Origin: Cryoendolithus antarcticus
Lineage: Eukaryota > Ascomycota > Dothideomycetes > Cladosporiales > Cladosporiaceae
DNA length: 64,000 bases
Assembly: GCA_002077065.1 (NCBI GenBank)
Contig: NAJO01000011.1
Location: 16,001-80,000, forward strand
Reading direction: 5' to 3'
Part shown: positions 1-11,222 of the stretch, one piece after another
Numbering within the stretch: the stretch's first letter is position 1
Layout of the letters: the number at the start of each line of letters is the position of its first letter
Notes under the pieces: model-generated
What the model was told of the DNA's origin: nothing
Databases searched by the model: none
Seen by the model: only the letters and a program-made list of their open reading frames with translations
Program-made: the position numbers and the translations under genes

Positions 1-102
1 AGAAGAAAGCAGGGAGATGTGGTGATGAATGCAGAGGGCCGCGAAGAGGCCTCCAATGCCACCGCCGATGATGGCGATGTTGAACGGCTTGGACGTCGAC
101 AT
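1..102 (-). CDS. FAD-dependent monooxygenase, N-terminal fragment (runs off left edge)
   Basis: Only the first 34 codons are present. The reverse strand opens at the ATG at 102 and reads MSTSKPFNIAIIGGGIGG and onward. This is a hydrophobic beta strand followed by GGGIGG, the GxGxxG dinucleotide-binding fingerprint of FAD enzymes such as salicylate-hydroxylase-type aromatic monooxygenases. The fold assignment rests on that fingerprint lying right after a short N-terminus, which is usual for the family. Substrate cannot be inferred. The gene is divergent from the PQ-loop gene at 445. Confidence 0.7.
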   Translation of the reverse strand, partial: MSTSKPFNIAIIGGGIGGLFAALCIHHHISLLSS

Positions 103-444
103 GATGAAGTGGGAGAAGCTGGACAGTAAGAACTTACATGTTATTCACGCACGAAGAGACCTAGGCCACGCATCACTCGATGATCTATGTGAGGTCAGCA
201 TGCATGTAGATGGCAAAGACGGCACTTCGTCAGGCGAGGAAGAGGCAAGTCATGGTCGCCGGACAAAGGTAAAGCCGGACCGAACCCAGCGCGGGGGAGA
301 GCTCAAACCTTGTCGCGTGCCCTATCCATTTCGAGTCTCTCCCAATGCATTTTCTGCCTTCATTCTCCCAACAATCATTGAGAAGAGACATACCTCACCG
401 TCCTCTCCGCTCCGTCCTGTCTCTTCACCTCATATACCTCCACC
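103..444. other. Divergent intergenic region
   Basis: Space between the divergent FAD monooxygenase and PQ-loop genes, presumably holding both promoters. The last 60 bases before the ATG at 445 are pyrimidine-rich (CTC/TCC runs), as is common upstream of fungal start codons. I see no gene. Confidence 0.5.
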
Positions 445-1437
445 ATGGTGATTCCCCTCACCACCCACGAAGCCCTCTCCGGCATCTTCGGCTCCATCTC
501 CCTCGCATCCTGGATCTTCCTCCTCGTCCCGCAACTCCTCGAAAACTACACCAACGGCAACGCAGACGGCATCTCTCTGCCCTTCCTCCTCATTTGGGCT
601 GCTGGCGATGTGTTAAACCTGGCAGGCGCGCTCTGGGCAGGCTTGGTGCCGACCGTTATCGCGCTGGCTGTGTACTTCTGCTTTGCTGATGGGGCGTTGA
701 TCGCGCAGTGTGTGTACTACAGGAGTCTGAAGAGTAGTCAAGAGGAGATGAAAGAAGTTGCGGAGGAGACCAGCGCGTTGCTTGGGAATGGAGAGGCGGT
801 AGGAAGTCCGAGGACGAGGAGGGCGGGGAGCCAGGGAAGTAACATTGGGTTACCGGGATCGCATCGCAGGCCGAGCAGTACGGCCTCCTTAGCGAAGCGG
901 AACCCGAGCTACACATCATCTTCATCGCATCATCGCGAAAGTCTGGCTGCGATCTTGGAGGAACCCACGCAACGATCAGCCTGGCTGAAGAACACCCTCT
1001 CCATCATCGGCATACTCTTCGTAGGCACAGCTGGCTGGGCGATCGCATACCGCACTGGCACATGGCAGCCTGTACCTGAGCCTCGTCCAGGCGGCTCCGT
1101 AGACTCGACACCCACACCCCTCGGCGCAGAGCTTCTAGGCTACGGCAGCGCAGTGCTCTACCTCGGCGCCCGCATCCCACAGATCATCAAGAACCAGCGA
1201 TCGCGATCTTGCGAAGGTCTGTCATTGCTCTTCTTCATGCTCAGCTTGGTGGGTAATGCGAGCTACGGCGCAGGCATACTGTTTCATTCTCTGGAGAAGG
1301 GATATGTCATGACGAACCTGCCGTGGCTGATCGGGAGTTTGGGGACGATGGTAGAGGATGGGGCTATCTTTGTGCAGTTCAGTGTGTTCGGGGAGAAGAA
1401 GGAGGAAGACGAGGAAGAGGATGCGGTTGTGGGGTGA
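445..1437 (+). CDS. PQ-loop repeat vacuolar membrane protein (Ypq1/Rtc2-like)
   Basis: Single-exon 330-residue membrane protein with two PQ-loop repeats. The first has Pro29-Gln30 in a hydrophobic helix and continues to a DGISLPFLL motif. The second has Pro245-Gln246 and continues to CEGLSLLFF. The repeats are separated by a Ser/Arg-rich hydrophilic loop (about 100-180), and the protein ends in an acidic tail. This layout, two three-helix bundles joined by a long loop, matches the fungal Ypq1/Rtc2 and human PQLC2 family, which exports basic amino acids from the vacuole or lysosome. Family membership is well supported; substrate is inferred. The start follows a CT-rich leader. Confidence 0.88.
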   Translation: MVIPLTTHEALSGIFGSISLASWIFLLVPQLLENYTNGNADGISLPFLLIWAAGDVLNLAGALWAGLVPTVIALAVYFCFADGALIAQCVYYRSLKSSQEEMKEVAEETSALLGNGEAVGSPRTRRAGSQGSNIGLPGSHRRPSSTASLAKRNPSYTSSSSHHRESLAAILEEPTQRSAWLKNTLSIIGILFVGTAGWAIAYRTGTWQPVPEPRPGGSVDSTPTPLGAELLGYGSAVLYLGARIPQIIKNQRSRSCEGLSLLFFMLSLVGNASYGAGILFHSLEKGYVMTNLPWLIGSLGTMVEDGAIFVQFSVFGEKKEEDEEEDAVVG

Positions 1438-1817
1438 AGAGCCGATTGCATGAGGGTTTCATCCCTTGCGCGGTCTTGGTGTTGAGAGCTTGTGATGTGC
1501 TTTATCCTGAGTGCTACATGAAGAACAAGCCAGCTGTCATGCCCTCGCACAGGGCCACCGACATCTGGTCTTCCGGATCCCACTCAGCGAGGCATTCTCT
1601 GACTTGCCAGGTGCCCAATCAGTCATCGGACGGGAGCTGCTCCATTACTGATTGTGCTCCTCATCTAGTAACCCGCTGATGCGGATACAATGTTCATATC
1701 GAGCAAATTGCGCCGCGCCGACAAATCAATATCTAGGCTTCGCCTTCCAAGAATTCGACAGTCCCCTTCCGGCTACCGGATATCACCTCCATGGTCTGCA
1801 TCTACCTCGCCAGAGGG
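1438..1817. other. Intergenic region between convergent genes
   Basis: Space between the 3' ends of the PQ-loop gene and the minus-strand Ser/Arg-rich gene. Open frames here overlap one another and have no domain-like composition. No gene is called. Confidence 0.5.
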
Positions 1818-2978
1818 TCAGCTACAAATCGCTGTCTTTATCCATTCATCGCCGATCCCGCAACCCCAGCTCACGGTCCACGCGCCTCTCAGTCCATCAC
1901 CAACACCGCTGATCCGCACACAGGGTCCCGGCGATTGGCCTCTTTCAGCGTAGCGCGAGCGGCGGGTGTCCGACCCTTGCTCAGATGAGCGGCGCGAGCG
2001 GGGGTACGACACTACTGGCGACCTTCCTCGCGGTCCGCAACCAGTGCTAGCGTATGCCTTGTCACTATTCCTCAAGGACGCATGAGATGAGCGTGAGGGA
2101 AACAGATACTGCTGTGTACGCTCGTCCCAGACATGCTCGTGCGTCTTGCTCGCCGCCGATCTGTTGCTTTTCGCGCGGGATGGCGGAGGACTCGCGTTGC
2201 GCTTGGCGCGGGCGAAGTTCTCGAGAATGGGATCGCGTTCGCTGCTGTGACTTGAGCGGGCTGGGAGGTCGGGGAAGCTGAAGTGCCCTGGCGTGGACGT
2301 CGAGTTCGTGCGACCCGAGCGGTGGGATGCGGCTGCGCTACCCTGTTTCGAGCGCTGGCTGACGCTGCTCCCGGGGTTGATCGTGGAGGGAGGCTTCTTG
2401 CTGGATGCTGAGGATCGCGGGTCACGCGCTTGCATCGAAGTCTGGATGCGCGTGCTGTTCTGGTCGCGAGTACGTTGCGAGGACGTGGTGCTGCGCTCTA
2501 CTCTGGTTCCGTCGTCTCTACCGCTTCTCTTCGAAGACCTCGAAGCCTCACTCCTGTGACTCCTGGCCTCACTCCCGCCATTCCTTGATCCGCGACTGGA
2601 TCCTTCCATTCCATCTTCGAGCCTTAGCCTCTCCATATCGACGTCGATCTCGACTCTCGCTTCCCACTCGCTCTCCCTATCACCATCGTCGCGACCCTCT
2701 CCAGCCCTCCCACGGAATGCGCCCAATCTGTCCTCCCCTCTCAAGTCCTGCACAGCTGCACCATACCCCTCGCGCCCTCCCTGCTGGATGCCTGTTTCGC
2801 ACGCGGCAGAGATGGGGTATCGCTGATAGAAGCCTGGCGGCATTGGTGCTGTGGGTGCGAGCATGTAGCCGGAGAAGGGAGGTGGGCCGGGTGGACGCAT
2901 TGTGAGGGATGGAAAGGGACCGCGGTAAGTTGCAGGGATGGGAGTATAAAAGGAGTAGTTGGGGAAGGCCATGGTCAT
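1818..2978 (-). CDS. Ser/Arg-rich low-complexity protein of unknown function
   Basis: 386-codon open frame. The N-terminus (about 1-55) is rich in Pro, Tyr and Phe with PPG and PPF repeats. The middle carries an acidic, amphipathic stretch (about 90-125), and the rest is a long disordered Ser/Arg/Thr tract with many SRS, RSS and HRS elements. The last 35 or so residues (after RGQSPG) read less like the rest, so a 3' intron or different stop is possible. I recognise no domain. Composition suggests a disordered protein, perhaps RNA-associated or regulated by phosphorylation, which is inference only. A long one-frame ORF with consistent composition supports it as real. Confidence 0.5.
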   Translation of the reverse strand: MTMAFPNYSFYTPIPATYRGPFPSLTMRPPGPPPFSGYMLAPTAPMPPGFYQRYPISAACETGIQQGGREGYGAAVQDLRGEDRLGAFRGRAGEGRDDGDRESEWEARVEIDVDMERLRLEDGMEGSSRGSRNGGSEARSHRSEASRSSKRSGRDDGTRVERSTTSSQRTRDQNSTRIQTSMQARDPRSSASSKKPPSTINPGSSVSQRSKQGSAAASHRSGRTNSTSTPGHFSFPDLPARSSHSSERDPILENFARAKRNASPPPSRAKSNRSAASKTHEHVWDERTQQYLFPSRSSHASLRNSDKAYASTGCGPRGRSPVVSYPRSRRSSEQGSDTRRSRYAERGQSPGPCVRISGVGDGLRGAWTVSWGCGIGDEWIKTAICS

Positions 2979-4969
2979 GGCGCTGGATCAAGGATGGCGG
3001 TGGGTGGTGGTGCTTTGTTGGACAGTCGGAACGGACGCGTGGAGCTCACCACTTTTTGAGTGAGGCGCGCCGCGTCGGTACCAACTGCTGTGTAGGGTAT
3101 GCAGTAGCGTTCTAAGAAAAGTGTCGGTGGCCTAGAAGATGTTGTAGAGGAGCTGCCGTATCAAGTCGAAGTCAAAGGTGATCACTCAATGTCAACAAAG
3201 ACTTTCTGCACGAGTGTCGCGCCGGGCCGCCGAATTGAGATGGTGAACTGAAGTCAAGTGAACGTAGGTACCCTTCTTACCCGCATAGCCAGGTGTTCAA
3301 CTCGGACACACGACTCTTAAGACTTTGATTCATCTGTTGATCGGGTTTCCGGAGGGCACTCGGCGTACTCGTTGACTATCTCGCATAGACCATACTTTCA
3401 AGTATTCTTTGTGCTATCCCCTAGGCTCTGCATTATACAAGTCTGCGGGCAGTGCTGTTCGCATCGATCGATCAGCATCGTCGTACCTTTCTGTCAATCA
3501 GCAAAATGCGAGGACTGTACCAGGTATAATTAGTTCGTCGAGCGCCATCGAAGATTTTCGCTAGCGCAGTCGGCGTTCGGATGGAGGATACCCTTCTTCG
3601 CCGTGGCCGTTCTAGGGAACATTGGCATCGACGATCGCGAGGCTATATCCGTGGACTCGCGTGGCGATTAATAGCAGTCCTTGGACCGCCGATCCGATAA
3701 TCCTTGTTCGTCTTGCTCGCTGTGTGGGCTCTTCGGGCTCGAATTTACTAGGTACGCTGTCGGAACCGTGTCGATACTGTTACATTACTGCCGTTGCTCC
3801 ATGTGTGGTCCATTGCAGTGCTACAAGCGCTTTGGTAGCTTTGCTTCTGCCAGAACGCCTTGGACGCGATGCCTTTCCGTGCATGGCTGCGGGCTGATCG
3901 CGCTGTCGTGACTCTGCTCATCGTCCTGGCGTTCTTTCATAAACCCAATGCTCAGGTGAACTGTACTGGCCACAAGCGTAGTTGCTGGATGTTCGGAGGA
4001 CTGGCTGTACTTCTGTCGATTCTGATCTCCGTCGAATCAGTGTATTCGGCTGCTAAAAAAGCATGTCGCATTCAGTGTCATCTTCGACAAGCCTAGTCTG
4101 GCAGGGCGCTAACGATGGTGAACACTGCAAATGCGAGACAATTGGGTCAGGTGCTCGTTCGTTGTCACAGCATTGGGCGAAGAGGGTGATATTCACAACC
4201 TTCCCTGGAGTCTTCTCGTCGTCCATCATGATCGGAACGATTTTATCTAGTCAAATGGATGATGACAATCGTTACCAGTTTTTCAGACCGCGATAGTATC
4301 GAAGAGGATCATCGAGGCGCTATGTGCATCGCAAAAGTGCTGGGATGTAAAATGACAGAAGTGGTAGAAGGTAACGGAAACCGAACGATTTGGGCAAGCC
4401 AGGAAAGCAGAAGATCCTCAAATTACCTCTCAGGTGACATAGCACACGCGCGATTGTCGTCTGTATCAATGTCACCGTCTTGACCGTTACGAGCGTGAAG
4501 CAAACGTATCGTCTTGTTCGTCGATCGCCGAGACGCATAGCGAGACCAGCACGTGAAGAGATGCCCTGAAGTCGCCAACACATGTCTTTACGCTGGCTCT
4601 CGCTCGTAACAGTGTCGACAGAATTTGCATGTGCTTCCACAGTGTCTGAGAAGTGAATTCACTTCTCTGGCAGTCCGGCTCATGGCAGCACGCTCTCCTG
4701 GACCATCGCATCGTCTCGCATCGTACGGGCGTGAACGCGAGTGTGCCGTCACGTCCGACATTTGATGCGACCGACCTCCCAGTCGCCTACCCCTCCGAAC
4801 ACTCCATCGACACTCTTGAACGTTACGCGTCGCTTCAAGACGTCCGAACTGGTGGAGTCTTCACCCAAAGTCCGCGGGGTCCAACGCCAAGCAACTCATC
4901 GACGCGACTTCGACCAATTACTTGACTTCACTTCGCATACTGCAACTACTCCAACAATAACTGCACATC
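2979..4969. other. Two-kilobase gene-poor region
   Basis: Only short overlapping frames on both strands, none with a recognisable motif, signal peptide or plausible splice pattern. Base composition is a little more AT-rich than the flanking coding DNA. It may hold a degraded element, but I see no terminal repeats or transposase motifs. The last 100 bases probably carry the promoter and leader of the gene at 4970. Confidence 0.4.
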
Positions 4970-7471
4970 ATGGTGCGAACAAGGCACTCGTTGCCTAGCG
5001 CATCGATTGCGAAAGCTCCGTCGCCTATCCTGACGAATCTCACGCCCAAAGCAGCAAAAGCCCTCAAGAAGCTGCAAATCCACGCCAAAGACGCGTTGAT
5101 CGGAGACAAGAAACCTGCCTCGAACGATGCAACAACTACTGGGACTGGAACGAGAACGTATCATTACCGCGGGGCAGTCTACGAGATCGACGAATCGACT
5201 GATCAGGCTTGGATCGAAGAGCAGCCAAAGCGATATCTGAAGGGGAATGATGATATCGATGCGCAGGCGGGCGCTGAGGGGGATGATGACGAAGATATGC
5301 CACCAACAAAGAAGGTGAAGCGGACATCTACTGCCGGAAAGAAGCGCAAGCGTGTCTCCGAGCCCGAGGAGCCGATCAATACCAGCAAGGTCTACAACTT
5401 CACTGACGTCGGCGGGAGAGAGGAGCGTCCAATCCTGGGACGTTTGCCTTCATGGGTCCCGGAGACTAACAAGGAGCGACGCGAACGCTTGGCTGCCGAC
5501 AAAGCTGCAGGCAGGAAGAGACCAAGACACGAAGTTCTCGAGGAGATCGCAACGCGGGGTGTCAAGATCCCACGCGTTCCGGAGAAGTTTCCAACGTTTG
5601 CAGAGATAAGGGCAAAACAGCAACGACGCGAGACACTTGAGGAGAGAGCCGCCGTCGTCAAAATCGCAACTCAAACATTACTCGTCAGGCGCAAGTATCA
5701 CGAATATCAGAAGGCTGCCGCATTGAACGCGCAGATCAGAGAGGAGAAAGAACTGCCTCCGATCGAATACAAGGACTTTCCGGGGTTTAGTGAAGCTGAC
5801 GCGCAGATCCTTGCTACTGTTGACGAGCTGCTGAAAGCCCACGATGGAGTGATTGTTGAGGCTGCAGACCCTGTTGCCATACTGGCGAGAACGAGCAAGT
5901 CAGTGACACCAATTCAAGTGACTGAAGACGACCAAGACGAGATCCAGATCGACCAAAATGCGACAAAGACCGATCACAAGGCGCCAAAATCGCTACCCGG
6001 ATTACCTTACTTCGACGATGACGATGTCACGGCAGGCGCAGAGGTGGAGGTCGACGATTCCATACCTATCTCAACTCCTCAAGCTGCTGCATCATCCCCC
6101 GCTGTGCCAACGCCCGAGATTGCTAGGAACATCTTGGTTGCGATGTCTCAATCGGACATGACGCCACCGCAAGCCTACAAAGCTACGGACTACGCATCGC
6201 TTTACGCCTCCGGCAGCAATTCGCCAGTCGCGCCGTCCTCCCGCCAATCAACTATCGTCTCAGCACCGCTTCCGCCCGCTCGTCAGCCGATCGCTACGTC
6301 GGTTGAATCTGATCCTACCGTCACCACATCGCCAGCCTCGGCCGGGTCACCTGAGCCCGAGCTTGCAGCTGCCTCATTTTCAACTTCTCCCATAGCTCCA
6401 CTCACAGGTCACAATGCGGTGCCTCTACGCGCCATCCACTCACCAACGCCTCAACCTCCACCTGTCCTCCGCGGCGTCAACGCAATTCCTCTGGGCGCCT
6501 CCACTCTCGATCAAGCAAACCAGCAATCTCCCGATCCTCAAAATTTTGCCCAGTTGCCACCCAACTCTACTCTCCCCGCCATCTCAAAGGCAGGCCACGA
6601 GCTGAGATGGACGATCTCGCGACGCAACTCTGGCGACGACGGTGCAGAGGTAGATGGCTGGGAGGTATTTGTGGGTAGATTGGAGGGCGAGTCAAATGAC
6701 CAGAAGCGCAGACGGGTGAAGAGGGAGCTTGGCGTCGTTGAGGCTTGGGGGAAGAAGACTGGCGAGCAGATTGTGAAGATCGGTGGAGCCCAAGGTGGAC
6801 CACAGAGGGGTAGAGAGAGCATGGGCGGCAGCTGTAGGAGGGAGAGCTTGGTTGGGAGTAGTGTGGGAGCACGGCCGGGGAGTGCTAACGATCGAAGCAG
6901 CATCAGCAGGGACAGTCTTGTGCGAGGGAGCGAGCTGCGTGGGAATGCGTTCGTTGCACAAGGGAGACACGGCGGAGGGATTAGGCCAGGAAGCTCGGGC
7001 AACGAAATGTATGCTGGAAGGCCAGGGAGTGCAGGAAGTAGTGAATCCGTGTACGGCACACCGATGGCTGGACCTACGAACTTCGACCACTTTGCTGGAA
7101 GCCCACCCGGCTATGCTCCAGCTCCGAGCCAATTCTACGGCTCTCCTGCGCCAGTATCCGGTCCTCCAAGCTTTCCTGCACCTCTACAGGACGGCGTTCC
7201 ACACCCGCAACCCTATGCACCACCGCCACAGCAGTTCTTCGGTTCCCCAGCGCCGTTGCCTTACGCCCCACCAGCTCAAACCTTCGGAGTGCCACCCCAG
7301 TTGTTCGCTCCTGCACCTCCCCAACAGCTCTACGGGCCTCCAGCTCAGCAGTACACTCCTCCGTCCCAGCAGCACTACAGCAGCAGTGGCAACGGCTATA
7401 TGAGTGGCAAGGGTGGCAAGCGCCGCAAGAGTCACAACGAGAGGTATGGAGTGAACGGAGTGTTCTACTGA
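4970..7471 (+). CDS. Large nuclear-type protein with proline/glutamine-rich tail, unknown function
   Basis: Uninterrupted 833-codon frame. Residues about 20-45 form a basic amphipathic helix. Residues 100-125 hold an acidic patch followed by two basic clusters, KKVKR and GKKRKR, that look like a bipartite nuclear localisation signal. Residues 160-275 are charged and predicted helical or coiled (KERRERL, EIRAKQQRRE). A Ser/Thr/Pro-rich linker follows, then a compact region (about 540-600) with WxVFVGRLEG and KRRRVKREL that could be a small folded domain. The C-terminus (about 700-810) repeats proline-rich units ending in FYGSP, FFGSP, FGVPP or LYGPP. It ends with a basic KGGKRRKS segment. I do not recognise the family; a chromatin or transcription role is only suggested. 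Confidence 0.7.
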   Translation: MVRTRHSLPSASIAKAPSPILTNLTPKAAKALKKLQIHAKDALIGDKKPASNDATTTGTGTRTYHYRGAVYEIDESTDQAWIEEQPKRYLKGNDDIDAQAGAEGDDDEDMPPTKKVKRTSTAGKKRKRVSEPEEPINTSKVYNFTDVGGREERPILGRLPSWVPETNKERRERLAADKAAGRKRPRHEVLEEIATRGVKIPRVPEKFPTFAEIRAKQQRRETLEERAAVVKIATQTLLVRRKYHEYQKAAALNAQIREEKELPPIEYKDFPGFSEADAQILATVDELLKAHDGVIVEAADPVAILARTSKSVTPIQVTEDDQDEIQIDQNATKTDHKAPKSLPGLPYFDDDDVTAGAEVEVDDSIPISTPQAAASSPAVPTPEIARNILVAMSQSDMTPPQAYKATDYASLYASGSNSPVAPSSRQSTIVSAPLPPARQPIATSVESDPTVTTSPASAGSPEPELAAASFSTSPIAPLTGHNAVPLRAIHSPTPQPPPVLRGVNAIPLGASTLDQANQQSPDPQNFAQLPPNSTLPAISKAGHELRWTISRRNSGDDGAEVDGWEVFVGRLEGESNDQKRRRVKRELGVVEAWGKKTGEQIVKIGGAQGGPQRGRESMGGSCRRESLVGSSVGARPGSANDRSSISRDSLVRGSELRGNAFVAQGRHGGGIRPGSSGNEMYAGRPGSAGSSESVYGTPMAGPTNFDHFAGSPPGYAPAPSQFYGSPAPVSGPPSFPAPLQDGVPHPQPYAPPPQQFFGSPAPLPYAPPAQTFGVPPQLFAPAPPQQLYGPPAQQYTPPSQQHYSSSGNGYMSGKGGKRRKSHNERYGVNGVFY

Positions 7472-8261
7472 CTGTATCAGACCGGCACGCCTAGTGCGGT
7501 GAAGGTGATGGATTGTGTGGTCCCTCGGGCACAAAGGGACCTTCGTTGAGCTACAATTGATGTAGCTAGGGGCATAGTGATAGGTCCATAGCAGTCATGG
7601 AGCATACAGGCTAGTTGTATACCACAATGATATCAACGAACATTCTTATCTAGTGCGACATGGTCGCACGGATGTGGCGGTTCACCGGATTGCCGAATCG
7701 GGATACCCGCAGACTGGGGCTGGGCAGATCGAAGCACCTGCACCACGCAGATCTATACCTCACAGCTGTAAGCTGTGCCCCGTCACTTATCGACATCGTC
7801 GAGTCGAGACCTGTTTCAGACGAGACTGGGGACAGGCTCTGGTAACAGACGTCATTTCCATCGGCCAACATTGTCTGACAGCTACGGAAAAGTAGACATG
7901 AAAGCAATCATCATCTACGGCATCCACAGCTTGCGGTCACGGCCAGGGAATATTTCAATGGCTTGTAGTGGTAGTCAGTACTCTCCATTGACTTGATAGA
8001 CAGCTTGATTGCCTTATCGTCGTTCCTGGTGGCAACGGCGAAGTGCTGCGCGCAAGTGCACAGAGCTACGGCGGGCTTGCAAGTCATAATTGCCGCTATG
8101 GAAGTCGGGTCTGGTCAAAGTCGATATCGGTATCGTCAGTGGGTCCCATTGGAAAGAGACAGAAGCTGCTGAGTACGTCGTGGAGCCGATGACACCCAAT
8201 TGGCCGATTGGAGATTGAACGGTCGCAGTGATACGTCCGGACGCTATCCTGTCATAGGAAG
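7472..8261. other. Intergenic region
   Basis: Region between the nuclear-type protein and the HET-NACHT pseudogene. Only short overlapping frames are present and none is supported by motif or splice signals. The upstream region of the dead HET gene lies at its right end. Confidence 0.45.
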
Positions 8262-11139
8262 ATGCGTCTGCTGAATTGCGATTTCGAGTTCTGCGAGTTT
8301 GAAGATGACGAGTTACCGCCACACGCCATCCTCTCTCACAGCTGGAGCAAGAACAACAGGACGAGGTGACATTCCAAAGACTTGACATATGATACATTGA
8401 AAGCGCGGCTGAAGCTGGAGCTCTGTAGAGAGTGGTCCAGGACTGCCGGTTATGAGTACTTCTGGATTGACACTTGTTCCATTGACAAGAAAAATGACTT
8501 GGAGCTTACTTATGCCATGAGATCCATGTGGCGGTGGTATTGCGACGCAGGGATCTGCTTTGTGTATCTATCAGATTTGTCGATGGAGGGAGAGTGGGAT
8601 GTATATTGGCGAGACGCAATGAGGAAATGCAGGTGGTTCACGAGCGGGTGGACGTTGCAAGAGCTCATGGCGTCGAGGAAAGTAGAATTCTATGCAGAAG
8701 ATGGGTATCTCGCCAGCAAAGAGGATCTGTTGCCTCGGCTGAACAGCATTACCGGCATCCACCTTGAGGAGCCACTTTCTGGTATTGATCATGCGACGAG
8801 GCTTGGCTCGATTGCGAGGCGGATTACAAAAAGGCCAGAGGACAAGGCATACTGCATGCTTGGCATATGTGATGTGTCACTCAGTGCTCGCTACGGTGAG
8901 GGAGGAGCATCAGCGTGGCGACGATTACAGAATGCCATTACACGTGTGCATGAGACTGTAGCACCAAAAGTGCGCGATGCAGCAGCCAAGGAGGCGCATC
9001 GAAAGTCGGTTTTAGATGCCTTGAGGTTTGCTTCTCTTGAGATGAGGCGAGGCACTGTGAAGGTGGCATCGTTGAACACCTGCAATTGGGTGTTCGGCCA
9101 TCCTGCTTGTGCTCAGTGGCTCAATCTTCAGCACCAGTCTTTTCTGGATCAAAGGGAAGCCTGGAGCAGGAAAGTCGGTGCTGATCAAGTATCTGGATCA
9201 ACACCTCACACAATCACTGGAGCGGTCGAACGCTATCACAGCCAATTTCTACATCAATGCGCGCGGTGACCAGCTGGAGCGGTCGTTCATGGGACTGTAC
9301 AGCTCGCTGATAGTGCAGCTTATGGACCTCCTGCCAGAGCTTGCGCATCATTTGGAGAAGGTCATTCATACGCCGTTCAATCTTTTGCAGCTGCAACGAG
9401 TTCTTGCTTCTATTATCCTTGATCTTCACAGGCAGGTCTGGATCTTCATCGACGCACCAGACGAGTGTCGAGAAGGCGATGTGCAAGAGTTGGTTGAGTT
9501 CTTCGATGAGCTGCACAATGCAAACTTGTCTGTTTGCCTCGCGAGCCGTCACTATCCTACGATAAGAGTGCCGACATATCTTCACCTAGTGCTTGAGGAA
9601 GTTCATGAGCACAAGCAAGATCTGGGCACCTACGTCAATAGGCTTGATCTGAGAGGCGAGGAACTGGCACAAATGAAGCACGAAATGGTTGCGAAGGCGA
9701 ATGGTATCTTCCGTTGGGCGGTCTTGGTGATTGGAATACTACAGAAAGACTTCGACCGAGGCAGGTTCCATGCTATGCGATCGAGGTTGCGCGAGATACC
9801 AGAAGGTCTGCCGGAGCTATTCAAGACCATCATTCTCCGAGACGGTGAGCACAGAGACGAGTTCATTCTATCTCTACGATGGATTTTGTATTCCTGCCGA
9901 CTACTGACCCTTGGAGAGTGGTATTTTGCGATGATGGCTGGCGTGGATGGCAACATTGAGTGGCTTGAGGGCATTACACGCCATCAAACGGAGCTCTTTC
10001 TGCTGAGTTCGTCGAAGGGTCTGGCATCGCTTACCAAGGGCGATACGACTGTACAGTCCATTGACGGATCTGTGCGTCGCGTGTACGAGCCGACTGTACA
10101 GTTCATACACGAGTCTGTGCGTGATTACTTGATATATCAGGGTGGGTTTGAAGAATTGGGGTTCATGATGAGTCGCACGGAAGCAGCGCCCACGAGCAGC
10201 TTAAGCGCTGCTGTTTGCGTGGAATGGCTTTTCACTTACCAAGAAGTCTCCAGCAGCGTGAAGGCAAGCCGCAAAGGCTTTATCAGGGGGATCTCCATTC
10301 GTTGAGGACTAGACATCCTTTCGCTGAGTATGCCACCACGTATGTTTTGCATCATGCAAACCAAGCGGCAGTCGGGATCTGCCAGAAGGACTTCGTAGCG
10401 AACAACTTCAGCGAGTTGGCCTGGGTTGTTCGATTCAACGCTTTTCAGGCGGAAGAGCGGAAGGTCTACCGCGGTGTACCTAGCTTCAGCTACCTCTGCG
10501 CGGAGCGCGATTTCGCGAGGCGTATACCTCGACCCACTGGAGCTCTGTCAATAGACATACAGCACAGGTATCGAATGCCGTTGATCGCTGCAATTGTGCA
10601 CCACAGCTGGGAGGTGCCAAGAAGATTGTTGAAGGACCTAGATGTGTCCAACATCGACGAGGCGGTCGCCGAGATGGAGAACTGCAGCACGTCAGCGTCT
10701 GATGTATGGTTCCAAATCTGTCGCTGGGCCCATCAAAGCGATGCCTATAGCGCGCATCATCGTGTGGCTTTGTGAAGCTAGTGCAGATACTACTAGGTGC
10801 AATAGTGGACGTCAACGCAGAAGGGGAACCGCATGGCAACGCGTTGTGTGCGGCATTACATAGCTTGAACACATCTCATGCGAAGGGCTGCGAGGAGGTT
10901 GTGCAGATGTCACTCAGCGCAGGGGCAGACGCTAGTGCGCGAGGACCAGCAGGCAGCGCGCTTTTCTACGCATCGTTGAACGATCGCAAGACGGTTTTAA
11001 TGACCGTACAAGATATAAGAGCAGACGCACGCACCCAAGTACCGACGTACCGTCCCTCAGAAGCGTGCTGCAGAACGTGGAGTCACCAGCCAGCAAGAGG
11101 ATGAGACAGATGCTGCGAGACGCAGGAGCGAGAGATTAA
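8262..11139 (+). pseudogene. HET-NACHT-ankyrin NLR pseudogene, about six frame breaks
   Basis: The ATG at 8262 begins MRLLN and runs to HAILSHSWSK, the classic HET start, then hits a stop at 8367. Homology resumes with DEVTF in a second frame and returns to the first at about 8382 (LTYDTLK), as if one base was lost near 8350 and one gained near 8378. The HET domain then runs to YFWIDTCSIDKK, SGWTLQEL and RPEDKAYCMLGICDV. A shift at about 9115-9140 is needed to reach the P-loop GKPGAGKS of a NACHT domain. A shift in a G run at about 10290 continues into HPFAEYATTYVL. Two more, near 10770 and 11030-11060, join ankyrin-like pieces ending in MLRDAGARD and the TAA at 11139. Single-base, partly compensating breaks cannot be introns, so this is a dead NLR of the HET class of incompatibility genes. 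Confidence 0.85.
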
Positions 11140-11222
11140 GAGTCCATGGTGCCTGCGGTGATCTTCCGCGGCTACAGTTGCACGGTCGTGCTCAGAAACT
11201 CCGCAGGGATGTACCAATATCC

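Noticed and set aside
2979..4969. Possible degraded transposon
   Set aside because: No terminal inverted or long repeats, target-site duplication, reverse transcriptase or transposase motif could be seen.
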